Below, one piece after another: positions 8,856-16,166 of a DNA stretch of 64,000 bases. Below the pieces are notes generated by a model. The model had not been told where the DNA came from, ran no database searches, and was given only the letters and a program-made list of their open reading frames with translations. Source of the DNA: Gammaproteobacteria bacterium. GTDB taxonomy: Bacteria > Pseudomonadota > Gammaproteobacteria > GRL18. Within the stretch, counting starts at the first letter, position 1. Each line of letters opens with the position of its first letter. The position numbers and the translations under genes are program-made. Location: the NCBI GenBank assembly GCA_016744995.1, contig JADGDG010000002.1, positions 1 through 64,000 on the forward strand, given 5' to 3'.

Positions 8856-8880
8856 AGGCTAACAAGAATCTGCATCTGAA
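8856..8880 (+). other. Truncated attC (left half only)
   Basis: AGGCTAACAAG followed by AATCTGCATCTG resembles the opening of the other attC sites (R'' box then AACAAGAA). No complementary right arm and no G^TT box occur before the next ORF six bases later. Confidence 0.5.
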
Positions 8881-8886
8881 AAAAAT

Positions 8887-9183
8887 ATGGATAGTACTAT
8901 TAAGAGTTTATATACGCTGATAATTGACTATTGTGGTGCAACTTTTATCATGCAAGCAGAATCAGAAAGCTTGAGTAATGCCCCATCTAAATGTATAAAA
9001 CAATGGAACATACAAGATATTGATGCCGAGTTTACTAAGTCCGACAAAGCTGAAATCCTTTCACAAATAGAAAGTGAAAATTTTGTACTTCTTGATGGCA
9101 TGAAAAATGTTTGGTGTGGTAGTCTTATGTTAAGAGAAAAGCTTATGTTACTAAATTTAATTTTAACAAATAGTGAGATGTAG
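8887..9183 (+). CDS. Cassette-borne hypothetical protein, 98 aa
   Basis: I do not recognise this protein. It has no signal peptide or membrane segment. A conserved-looking core (YTLIIDYCGATFIMQAES and an aliphatic C-terminal helix LREKLMLLNLILTN) suggests a compact alpha/beta fold. The ATG lies 6 bp behind the truncated attC half, and the stop lies just before the next attC. Position inside the array rather than homology supports it as a gene. Function unknown. Confidence 0.6.
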   Translation: MDSTIKSLYTLIIDYCGATFIMQAESESLSNAPSKCIKQWNIQDIDAEFTKSDKAEILSQIESENFVLLDGMKNVWCGSLMLREKLMLLNLILTNSEM

Positions 9184-9185
9184 CC

Positions 9186-9302
9186 AGCGTTTGCAATTTA
9201 TCAGTGGGACTTAGCGATTAGTCAAAATTTAGAGTTTTGTTTAAATGCTTTCCCTTTTAAATTTCTTCTCTGGAAGCCCCACTGTAAATTGAAACGAACA
9301 TT
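9186..9302 (+). other. attC-like site, degenerate boxes
   Basis: Arms at 9189-9209 and 9276-9299 pair over about 20 positions with unpaired bases (CAATTTATCAGTGGG against CCCCACTGTAAATTG). It contains the TTAGCGATT segment and a T-rich loop like the other sites. Clear RYYYAAC and GTTRRRY boxes are missing, so it may no longer recombine well. Confidence 0.65.
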
Positions 9303-9319
9303 ATGAGTCTTAAGTGATT

Positions 9320-9604
9320 ATGAAACGTGATGCTTACCAAACATTTATTGGTGCAAAAGGTGTTGCCTTTACATGGATAGGTGCCGCCATTGGTCCTATC
9401 TTTTTTGTTATAGGTTTAGAGCCTGAGCATCGCGCCCATCTTGTATTAGGTCTTATAAGCTTTATTTTAGTAGCTATTTCTGTATTAGATGGAGTTAAAG
9501 CATTAAAAGTAAATTCTTGGCCGGGTGTACTCGCATTTTCAATAGTACCAGTGATCTTGCTTATTGTAGGTATTGTTTTTGCGTTATCACAGGGGGCTAA
9601 CTAA
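9320..9604 (+). CDS. Small membrane protein, three predicted TM helices (cassette cargo)
   Basis: A 94-residue protein with hydrophobic segments at about residues 8-26, 36-54 and 67-90, separated by short polar turns (GLEPEHRAH and KVNSWPG). I do not recognise the family. The ATG at 9320 is used; the GTG two codons earlier is less likely. It is followed after 2 bp by another small membrane protein gene, and both precede the attC at 9860, so they form a two-gene cassette. A shared membrane role is inference from co-location. Confidence 0.65.
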   Translation: MKRDAYQTFIGAKGVAFTWIGAAIGPIFFVIGLEPEHRAHLVLGLISFILVAISVLDGVKALKVNSWPGVLAFSIVPVILLIVGIVFALSQGAN

Positions 9605-9606
9605 GA

Positions 9607-9849
9607 ATGAAGTTAATAATGGTCGCAAGAAAAATTGGGACAAAAGAAAAATATACCCGACTTATTATCGGAACTGTTTCTGTCCTGGTCTCGATAATAT
9701 TTTACATGTGGTATGAGTTTAGTGAGACATATTTTTCAAAGAATATAAATGAATGGAAGATTGCTATTTCATTCATTTGCTCCGTTTATGGAATAAGAAA
9801 CATATATTCATTTTTTACAGGGAATATAGATGAGTTTAAAATACAATGA
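9607..9849 (+). CDS. Small membrane protein, two predicted TM helices (cassette cargo)
   Basis: An 80-residue protein with TM segments at about residues 19-36 and 49-68 and a Lys-rich N-terminus that should stay in the cytoplasm. No family recognised. Its start is 2 bp after the preceding stop, so the two are translationally coupled. It ends 11 bp before the attC R'' box. Small membrane proteins of unknown role are frequent cassette cargo. Confidence 0.6.
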   Translation: MKLIMVARKIGTKEKYTRLIIGTVSVLVSIIFYMWYEFSETYFSKNINEWKIAISFICSVYGIRNIYSFFTGNIDEFKIQ

Positions 9850-9859
9850 ACCACAATGC

Positions 9860-9995
9860 ATTTAACCAGGTTATGGGGTTTGAATGCTGGGTCATAACGA
9901 TTTTAAAAAAATCATGAGTTTGGTGGAAGGTTGTCACTTTTTAATTACTACTTTCCTTGACCCAGCCCAGCAGCAGCCGTACATATTGGCATTAG
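9860..9995 (+). other. attC-like site after the two-membrane-protein cassette
   Basis: ATTTAAC at 9860 fits RYYYAAC. Arms ATGCTGGGTC (from 9883) and GACCCAGC (from 9959) are complementary, with extra bases on the right side. The loop has ATAACGATTTTAAAA and ATGAGTTTGGTGGAAGG, close to the loops of the sites at 5986 and 6840. No clear GTTRRRY box was found at the right end. Confidence 0.65.
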
Positions 9996-10014
9996 GTGAA
10001 TTAGGTGAGAAAAC

Positions 10015-10377
10015 ATGAATAAAAACATAGCAGGTAAGTACTTTGGCACCGAAGTTAATGAAAAATGGTGGAAACGCTACACAAAAGACAAAATGTTAGC
10101 AAGAGGAAATGGAACATTCTCATACAACGAGCAATCAATATCATTTTTACGACAACTTACAGAGAATCCAATTGATATAAAATTTGAAAAAATTAATGAA
10201 CTTAAAATTGGTAAATGGCATGCAGGTCAGTGGGGAGCGGGACAACTAATTATTAAAGTAATATGGGAAAAAGACGGGCAAATATTGAGCTCAGGTTTTT
10301 CCATATCGAAAAATCTTACTGAAATAGAAGAGATTATTTCAGAGTTAAATAGAATAAAAGATATGATCAATAAGTGA
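10015..10377 (+). CDS. Cassette-borne hypothetical protein, 120 aa
   Basis: A soluble protein of 120 residues. I do not recognise the family with certainty. The pattern of short strands, with basic N-terminus, IKFEKINELKIGKWHAGQWGAGQLIIKVIWEKDGQ and a final helix, looks like a small PH-like or beta-rich domain. The ATG is 14-20 bases behind the preceding attC. An ACTCAAC box (RYYYAAC type) follows 5 bases after the stop, without a visible right half. Function unknown. Confidence 0.65.
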   Translation: MNKNIAGKYFGTEVNEKWWKRYTKDKMLARGNGTFSYNEQSISFLRQLTENPIDIKFEKINELKIGKWHAGQWGAGQLIIKVIWEKDGQILSSGFSISKNLTEIEEIISELNRIKDMINK

Positions 10378-10737
10378 CACCACTCAACAAGAAGCAATGA
10401 GGTTGTTAAAAATTAAAATATTAACGATTATAATCAAAGAGTTTCATTTATTAAGAAAGTTGGATGAACTGCAACGCTCTTGTTTTGAAAACACTGATAC
10501 CAAGTTGATTAAACACTTAATTTTAACTTCCATCCAAAATCCTTTTTTTACTTGTAGTAAAAATAATACAAGCCTTTTAGTAAAACTGGTTAAATATTAC
10601 TTCTTTTTTTATACTAATAAAAAATTTATTTTTTAATAAAATCAATGGCTTTAGAGGTTGTTTGCAAAAGAAATTGGAACTTTGTTTTTCCATCACTCAG
10701 TAATTGTTCTAAGTTTTTTTTGTGTTAGGTGAAGGTA
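10378..10737. other. Intergenic, half attC and repeat R2, no gene
   Basis: Starts with ACTCAACAAGAAGC (10382-10395), which looks like the left half of an attC. The rest is AT-rich. From 10577 it is the R2 copy of the direct repeat, ending in GTTAGGT at 10724-10730, a perfect GTTRRRY box. A 79-codon open frame at 10397 has low-complexity composition and no recognisable family, and I do not count it as a gene. Confidence 0.5.
10577..10723 (+). repeat. Imperfect direct repeat R2
   Basis: Related to 5427-5569; identical runs include TTAGTAAAACTGGT and AATAAAATCAAT, and GCTTTAGAG is shared. Like R1 it ends directly at a G^TTRRRY box, here ahead of the DUF4238 gene. The pair brackets the better-preserved cassettes. 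Confidence 0.6.
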
Positions 10738-11576
10738 ATGTCAAAAAATAAAAATCAACATTATGTATCTGCTTTTTATCTCTATAATTTTACCAATGAG
10801 AGTCAAAAAAAGTCATCCGGGCATAAAAGACGTAAAACATCCATATGGCATTTTGATAAAAACAAAGGGATGTTAAGGAAAGACCTATTGAAAATTTAGC
10901 GACTGAATCATATCTTTTTTCTTTTCAAAAGGAAGATGGTGAATATGATCATTCACTTGATGAAGAATTAAAGCAGGTCGAATCTTGTGCTGCTAATGCG
11001 TTCTCTGAGCTTAGTAAAATTGTTGCATCTTTTAAAAAGAGTTCTCCTAGGGCAGTGAGTGTAAACGATACAATAATTCAAAGTATTATTGAATTCATGG
11101 TGTGGCAATTACGTCGTCATCCTGATTTTGTGGATGATGTCTATCAAAAGTGTAAAAAGTCATGCGAAAGAAAAGGTTGGAAAATGAAGCCAAAAGAAAT
11201 GGCTTTGGATGTCATTTCAGGTTTTGGAAGAGATGAATATTTTGATTTTTCAGCGGCATTGGAAGCTAAAAATAAAACAATTATTTTTACTACCAACGTT
11301 AGGACGGGATTCATTACTACTGATGAGCCTTTTGTTAGGTATAATGGTACAAATCCTGATGGTATATCTCATAAAAATACAGAAATATATTTTCCATTAT
11401 CATCAAACATGCTTATTTATCTTCATGGTAATGAGAACAAAAAAAGCTTTAGGGTAGATAATGATCGTAAATTTTTGAGAGACTTTAATGTATACATGGC
11501 TAAAAAATCCAAAAACTATATATTTGGAAATACAAAAAAGCATGTTGAGAGTATAGTTAAGCGTATCCCTCCGTAA
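10738..11576 (+). pseudogene. DUF4238-family gene broken by one frameshift
   Basis: The first frame opens at ATG 10738 with NQHYVSAFYLYNF and SIWHFDK, matching the DUF4238 N-terminus (NQHYVPQFYLxxFS and the following VWVYDK-like strand), and stops soon after 10890. The second frame picks up within the same motif order (PIENLATESYLFSF) near 10880 and runs to 11576, ending KSKNYIFGN. The two frames differ by one base around 10870-10885. Together they would make about 280 residues, normal for the family. It begins 7 bp after a perfect GTTAGGT box, so it was probably a cassette gene. A sequencing error in the A-rich stretch cannot be excluded. DUF4238 function is unknown. Confidence 0.8.
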
Positions 11577-12058
11577 TAAGAAGTTTTCCTTTTCATCTAA
11601 TTTTATTGAAACTTCTAAATTACTTTTGTTTGTCCAGAGTAGTAGTTCTTGAAAGTACACTTTATTTTCAGGGGATTGTGAAATATCAAAGGATGGTTAT
11701 AGTTTTGAGGATAGAATTGTCACAAAAATTAAGGTTTAGTAGGCATTTTGATCTAATTTAACATAATATATATTATGCGAAGTTGTATTGTATCCACCTA
11801 TATAATCATTAAATTTAGTTATAAAGCATTAAAGACAAAAACAAATAAAAAGGGACAAAAAAGAATTTAGTATAATATCGTGTATTTTTTGCTCATCAAG
11901 GTTCAGTGGCTCAAACCATCTTTTCATAGCTAAGTATGGCGACTTATCAACTAAGTGTTCTAAACTATCTTTTTCTTTTTCAAGAAAGTCATATAACAGC
12001 TATCAAATCAATTCTTTTACCATTAAATTTTTTATCTACTCAATTAATTCCAATGCTA
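11577..12058. other. 482-bp gap with a possible gene remnant on the minus strand
   Basis: No intact gene. On the minus strand, 11829-11999 reads as about 56 codons (…KDSLEHLVDKSPYLAMKRWFEPLNLDEQ…) with protein-like composition, blocked by stops upstream. It could be the tail of a lost gene beside the nuclease gene. I do not recognise it. No attC was found after the DUF4238 frame. Confidence 0.35.
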
Positions 12059-13744
12059 TTAAGCTATATCAACTTTCCATGTTATTACTGCTTGGTTCGA
12101 AAGCCATTGCTGGTAATCATTTAGATTCTGCAAATCCCATTCATCATATTCACTAATTTTCTTCGCCAAAAGAAAGTTGGTAGTTAAGTAGAATTCTTTT
12201 TTATCCTCAAAAGTTGACCGCTTTAATTCATCTGTATCTAACAAAATAACATTGCCCAATCTATCCTGAACATCATTAACACCTTCTCCAAAATACTCAT
12301 ACCAATGCTGTTCAGGGTGATATGGACAAATATGTTCTAAAGTTGTTTTTAAATAATCTGTCTGATTTCCCAATGTAGTTTCAATTTCAGATAATAAAAA
12401 TCTAATTTTTTTAGATGATTGTCGGCTCGGCATTTTATGAAATTCAAATGCATTTGAAAATGTTTGATCATCAGGATAAAGCTTTTTAAACTCACCTCCA
12501 TTTTTAATATGACTGGCTCTTTTATACTCACCAGAAAATATTTTCATTGCAATTTGGTTGTATGTTTTTTCTTGTTCACTGGGTGAATGATGACAAATAA
12601 CATTGTATCGTATAGATAGTACATATAAATATTTTACTGTTCTAACAAACTCTTCTGCAGAAAAAACTGTAAATGCAGCCATAAATATGGTTAGTGGCTG
12701 TTTAACCTTGAACAAATTAAAGCCATCGAGATATTTTCTTGCTTCCCTATATTTTGAATCCTGATTTGCCCACCATTCATCATAAGGGCTTAAAAGAGAT
12801 GCATAGATAGGTGCATATTCATTCAAGGAATTTAAATATAAATAGGCAGATTTAGGTGTATCTGCAAGGCTCCTTATTGAACTAAATAGCTCTTTCTTAG
12901 TTACCAGTTTTTGCTGAAGATTATGATGATACCGTATAAAGTCTGTAAAATTTGATTCACCTAATTGGGATACAATGTCAGACCAATTTTCATCTAATTC
13001 ATCTAACTCTTCATCAGCAACATCATCATTTTTGGTTATTACTGAAAAGAAATAGTTTTTTAATAAATCTGGTGTTGATAACTGTACTCCTCTTGCATTT
13101 AATGTTTCAAATACCTTATAAGCGTTAAGCTCATCTTGAACGATAATGTTTGTAAAAATCATTCCTGAAGAAAGTTTTTCAATAAATTCTGCAATTTGAG
13201 CTCCTGAATTTCCCATGGAATTTTTTGAGTAGAACTGGAATGCATTATGTAATAATTTATTGGTTGCTGTTAAGCCTCTTCTATTAGGTGCATCTAAATT
13301 GCTACAAATTGATTTATAATGAGTGCCATTATTTCTATTCAAGGATAGTTTATTATCCACTTTTAACGATATGGCATTCTTTGAACCTATAAAACGATCA
13401 CTTAAAACTGACAAACGTTCTTCATTCTCTTTTACTTCAACTCGTTGATCAATTAAATCTTGAATTTGCTTCATAGCAGCTAACACCACTAAAGACAATG
13501 TTACTAAACGTTGCTGTCCATCAATAACTTCATAATCATGTGCACCTTTACGTTGAAGTACAATATAGCCCATGTAGTGATAATGCTCTTCTTTTAACGT
13601 TTCAATGTCAGCCCACAAGTCTTCCCAGTGTTCTTGTTGCCAAGCATAATCACGCTGGAATCTTGGGACTTTATATTTCACCCCATTACCTACAAGTTCT
13701 TGAAAGGTTTGATTTTTGGGTTCCATCAACATAAATTTTGACAT
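12059..13744 (-). CDS. GmrSD-like DUF262/DUF1524 nuclease (probable anti-phage or modified-DNA restriction)
   Basis: A 561-residue protein. The N-terminal DUF262 (ParB/Srx-like NTPase) domain shows VPRFQRDYAW (about residue 26), YMGYIVL and the signature IDGQQRLVTL (about residue 75). The C-terminal DUF1524 HNH-type domain shows LEHICPYHP and RLGNVILLD with a following Asn, the H-N-N arrangement. Family members such as GmrSD, BrxU and SspE use nucleotide hydrolysis to cut modified or foreign DNA. The protein is shorter than GmrSD. It stands alone, without a methylase or DNA-modification gene nearby, which suits a type IV or stand-alone defence role. Target modification is unknown. It lies between the cassette array and a toxin-antitoxin pair, a typical accessory position. 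Confidence 0.85.
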   Translation of the reverse strand: MSKFMLMEPKNQTFQELVGNGVKYKVPRFQRDYAWQQEHWEDLWADIETLKEEHYHYMGYIVLQRKGAHDYEVIDGQQRLVTLSLVVLAAMKQIQDLIDQRVEVKENEERLSVLSDRFIGSKNAISLKVDNKLSLNRNNGTHYKSICSNLDAPNRRGLTATNKLLHNAFQFYSKNSMGNSGAQIAEFIEKLSSGMIFTNIIVQDELNAYKVFETLNARGVQLSTPDLLKNYFFSVITKNDDVADEELDELDENWSDIVSQLGESNFTDFIRYHHNLQQKLVTKKELFSSIRSLADTPKSAYLYLNSLNEYAPIYASLLSPYDEWWANQDSKYREARKYLDGFNLFKVKQPLTIFMAAFTVFSAEEFVRTVKYLYVLSIRYNVICHHSPSEQEKTYNQIAMKIFSGEYKRASHIKNGGEFKKLYPDDQTFSNAFEFHKMPSRQSSKKIRFLLSEIETTLGNQTDYLKTTLEHICPYHPEQHWYEYFGEGVNDVQDRLGNVILLDTDELKRSTFEDKKEFYLTTNFLLAKKISEYDEWDLQNLNDYQQWLSNQAVITWKVDIA

Positions 13745-13974
13745 GATTTAAGTACCAATATGTGTTTATTATTTAAAAAAGTAACAAATGTTAAAGTTAT
13801 AATAGTACTGTCCGCACTATTTGGTAAGACATATTTTAGCAATTTAGTTGTCATTGCTATCATTGTAGGTTTCCCCTGACCTTGCCTCATACGAGATAAT
13901 GTTGAACGATCAGGTCCAAAGTCATCCTTTGTGTCAATTAAATATATTATCGCATAAATGGTTTTACAGTGCTC
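13729..13974 (-). other. Open frame with HTH-like look overlapping the nuclease start
   Basis: An 82-codon open stretch, with stops just outside it at 13726-13728 and 13975-13977. It reads DFGPDRSTLSRMRQGQGKP followed by a hydrophobic helix, which looks like part of a helix-turn-helix. It lacks a credible early ATG and overlaps the first codons of the nuclease gene in another frame. It may be debris of a small regulator. Confidence 0.25.
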
Positions 13975-14032
13975 CTAGAACAATGATGTATTGAGACTTA
14001 TTAATTGACACATTATAAATGATCAAATAATT

Positions 14033-14287
14033 ATGAAATACACTCTCAATGCCGACAAAATTGTCATCTCCTTGAGACAAGGATACGGGCCCAAAAACCG
14101 TAATATTCCCCTGGCAGGCATGTCAAAACACAATGATTTAATCCATAAGCTTTGTGTCAGCGTATGTGCCTACGGATATGGAAAATCAAATTTCACTCAG
14201 GCATCCTATATTAATAACTTCCTTGCTCCAATTATTACATACCTTAAACACAGGGCAAATTCCTCTCCAGTATCACCTGTGCAATAG
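14033..14287 (+). CDS. Doubtful 84-aa ORF in the accessory region
   Basis: I do not recognise this protein. A helix-rich C-terminal half (SNFTQASYINNFLAPIITYLK) slightly resembles the SAM-like N-terminal domain of tyrosine recombinases, but no catalytic domain follows. An overlapping frame at 14154-14384 competes with it. It may be a truncated gene or a chance frame. No ribosome-binding site stands out. Confidence 0.25.
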   Translation: MKYTLNADKIVISLRQGYGPKNRNIPLAGMSKHNDLIHKLCVSVCAYGYGKSNFTQASYINNFLAPIITYLKHRANSSPVSPVQ

Positions 14288-14384
14288 CAAGATTTCATTC
14301 TCGGCTTTATGCAATTTTATTTATGCAGTAATAAGTGGAGTAAGGCCTCAGCACGAATTAGAATTGAGTGCTGGACCAGAGTAA

Positions 14385-14740
14385 TACGAACCTGACATAC
14401 TTTAAAAACCAGGCAAGGGATAAAAAATAAGAAAATATGCAAGAACAACTGAAAACGACACAAGAAATATTTCCTTTAACTTTTGTAGAAACGTAATGGT
14501 TTTCTTTGTTTTCGCATAATGAGAAAAAACAATAAATGCATGAACTTCAGAGAGTTTAGCTGCACTGACGTACTGTTTATTGGTATTCAGTATGGTTAAA
14601 GCTCTACCCTCTACCTCCCATCGTAATAGACACCTGTAATAGTTGAAGGAGACTTTGCCCCTGTAATCGCTTGGTAATTATACAACTTCTGTCATAAATT
14701 TATTCACTTCCATATTATCCTGTTTTTCCAGGCACTCTGT
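14385..14740. other. Non-coding stretch containing repeat copy A
   Basis: Contains the 123-bp repeat copy at 14422-14544, a fragment of the membrane-protein gene further right. The remaining bases up to the VapC gene show no recognisable gene or hairpin terminator. Confidence 0.5.
14422..14544. repeat. Direct repeat copy A (123 bp) left of the toxin-antitoxin pair
   Basis: Matches 15782-15904 with 3 mismatches at an offset of exactly 1,360 bp. Copy B lies inside the membrane-protein gene at 15624-16166, so copy A is a displaced fragment of that gene. The toxin-antitoxin pair lies between the copies. Confidence 0.92.
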
Positions 14741-15175
14741 TCAGGGCATTTTTGTTCCTGGTATTACCTGTGCCACCTTATCGAAGGTATAGACACCTTG
14801 TAAGGTTTTGCCTGTTCTTATTGATTGATACTGAGCCTTATTAACAATCAACGCATCTGGAAAATCAGCTTCTTTATATTTCCTGCCAACTTTTACAGAC
14901 TTTGCTTTGGAGTAATCACTTAAAGCTCTCCAAACAGTTTGGTCATCTTCAAAGCAAAGATTAGGTTCAGCAAACAAAGCATTTATAGTTTCTATAATGC
15001 CTTCCTTATCCAAGTTGTATCTTTTGCCTTTTAGTGTCCAGATAGTTTCTACCAGAACAATATCTGCAATTAATATCTGTTTTGATCCTTCAATGATTAA
15101 TGATGCTTTCCTTGACTGTTTAATATCATCATTAAGTAAATATCTCAGCAAAACATTTGTATCAATGGCAATCAT
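14741..15175 (-). CDS. vapC: VapC-type PIN-domain toxin
   Basis: A PIN-domain ribonuclease of 144 residues, normal length. The acidic site is complete: Asp5 in IDTNVLLRYLL, Glu43 in LVETIW, Asp104/Asp107 in ADFPDALI and Asp132 in TFDK. These coordinate the Mg ions that cut RNA; VapC proteins usually cleave tRNA or rRNA. The start overlaps the stop of the antitoxin gene by 4 bp (ATGA type), so translation is coupled. Expected to be held inactive by the AbrB-type partner and repressed by the complex at the palindrome upstream. The specific RNA target cannot be told. Confidence 0.9.
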   Translation of the reverse strand: MIAIDTNVLLRYLLNDDIKQSRKASLIIEGSKQILIADIVLVETIWTLKGKRYNLDKEGIIETINALFAEPNLCFEDDQTVWRALSDYSKAKSVKVGRKYKEADFPDALIVNKAQYQSIRTGKTLQGVYTFDKVAQVIPGTKMP

Positions 15176-15393
15176 GAAGTAATAGCACTTTGTAATGAAT
15201 CTTCATCACTAATCTGTTTGTTGATTTTGAGATCTTTAAGTAATCCCTTGGCACTTCCAGGAGTTTTTTTAATGATCGTGATATGGCCATGATTATCAAC
15301 ATAGCTGTTATATTCATCACCAGGAGCAATATGTGCTTGCCGACATTGTTCAGCTGGTAAAGTGATTTGTCTTTTTGCACTGACTTTAGGCAT
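15172..15393 (-). CDS. AbrB/MazE-fold (SpoVT-AbrB) antitoxin
   Basis: A 73-residue antitoxin. The swapped-hairpin AbrB fold is visible in residues 2-45 (VSAKRQITLPAEQCRQAHIAPGD and a following ITIIKK strand); the C-terminal tail should wrap the toxin. It overlaps vapC by 4 bp and precedes it, as in VapBC modules with AbrB-type antitoxins. A perfect 12-bp inverted repeat stands 24 bp upstream of its start, the likely autoregulatory operator. Other frames across the same bases (15162-15470) are shadows. Confidence 0.88.
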   Translation of the reverse strand: MPKVSAKRQITLPAEQCRQAHIAPGDEYNSYVDNHGHITIIKKTPGSAKGLLKDLKINKQISDEDSLQSAITS

Positions 15394-15416
15394 TTGTATA
15401 ATTCCTTACTTTTAAA

Positions 15417-15451
15417 CAATAAGTAAAGAATAATAGTTTCTTTACTTATTG
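15417..15451 (-). promoter_or_regulatory. Probable operator of the toxin-antitoxin operon
   Basis: Perfect 12-bp inverted repeat: CAATAAGTAAAG (15417-15428) and CTTTACTTATTG (15440-15451), spacer 11 bp. It is placed just upstream of the antitoxin ATG, where an AbrB dimer could bind and cover the promoter. Confidence 0.7.
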
Positions 15452-15623
15452 TCAATATGTAAAGAAGCAAAAGAGAAATCTAAATCAAGAAACTTCTAAT
15501 CATGCTTCACATCGAGCAAAAGTCTCACTTCCAATGCATTTAATTTAACTGAGGTTCCTGAAATTCAAATATTACTGAAATCACATTGTAATCCCCCCGA
15601 AAAATGTCAGAGTTTGACATGCT

Positions 15624-16166
15624 TTACTCTTTAAAACTAAAAAGACTGAATAAAAAAACGAGTAAAGGGATTAAAAAAAAAATTAATGCCATTAAAAAAG
15701 AAGAAGATAAAAAAAAGAAAAATAATTCACTGCTATTGAGTGATTTTGTAATAGTTAGAGTACCTCTATATCCAAAATGGAAAAAAATAAGAAAATATGC
15801 AAGAACAACTGAAAATGACACAAGAAATAATCCCTTTAACTTTTGTAGAAACGTAATGGTTTTCTTTGTTTTCGCATAATGAGAAAAAACAATAAATGCA
15901 TGAAAAAGATAATATACAAATATAAAATTGGCAAATAATATTAATAATGCGGCTCTACTACCAAAATTTGGTAAGTCGTAAACTTTTAAAATTGAAGGAT
16001 GAATAAGACCAATAATTCTCTCAACTTGTAAAATAAACTCCAACTTGTCTATACCAAATTGAGGTAGTATAAAAAAAGCCAATGATAATAATCCAAAAAC
16101 GATATATGAAACTTTCTTATGAAATTTTTCACGGTCAATCTGCCAAACAACCAATTCTTTATTCAT
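15624..16166 (-). CDS. Membrane protein of unknown function, 180 aa
   Basis: Four hydrophobic segments can be seen, at about residues 19-37, 71-93, 108-127 and 146-176, with a basic cytoplasmic N-terminus. I do not recognise the family. An opposing frame on the plus strand at 15604-15879 is Lys-rich and is the mirror of this gene's hydrophobic end. The bases 15782-15904 are repeated at 14422-14544, so part of the gene has been duplicated to the other side of the toxin-antitoxin pair. The intact copy retains a full frame. Role unknown. Confidence 0.6.
   Translation of the reverse strand: MNKELVVWQIDREKFHKKVSYIVFGLLSLAFFILPQFGIDKLEFILQVERIIGLIHPSILKVYDLPNFGSRAALLILFANFIFVYYLFHAFIVFSHYAKTKKTITFLQKLKGLFLVSFSVVLAYFLIFFHFGYRGTLTITKSLNSSELFFFFLSSSFLMALIFFLIPLLVFLFSLFSFKE
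15782..15904. repeat. Direct repeat copy B (123 bp), inside the membrane-protein gene
   Basis: Partner of 14422-14544 with 3 mismatches. Together they enclose 1,237 bp holding the VapC/AbrB pair. Confidence 0.92.

Larger units (their letters stand above)
8003..9302 (+). mobile_element. Fused integron cassettes 3 and 4
   Basis: Begins at the crossover in GTTGCCT (8002-8008). After the methyltransferase gene stands AGGCTAACAAG (8856-8866), a one-base-longer version of the expected AGGCAAC R'' box, with a left arm but no right arm. The next gene starts at 8887. The unit closes with the degenerate attC at 9186-9302. A deletion has probably fused two cassettes. Confidence 0.6.

Noticed and set aside
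10397..10636. 79-codon plus-strand ORF
   Set aside because: AT-rich, low-complexity translation overlapping repeat R2; no family features.
14154..14384. 76-codon frame overlapping the doubtful ORF at 14033
   Set aside because: No recognisable features, and it competes with another weak frame.
15604..15879. Plus-strand Lys-rich ORF opposite the membrane-protein gene
   Set aside because: It mirrors the hydrophobic end of the minus-strand gene; low-complexity and without recognisable family.
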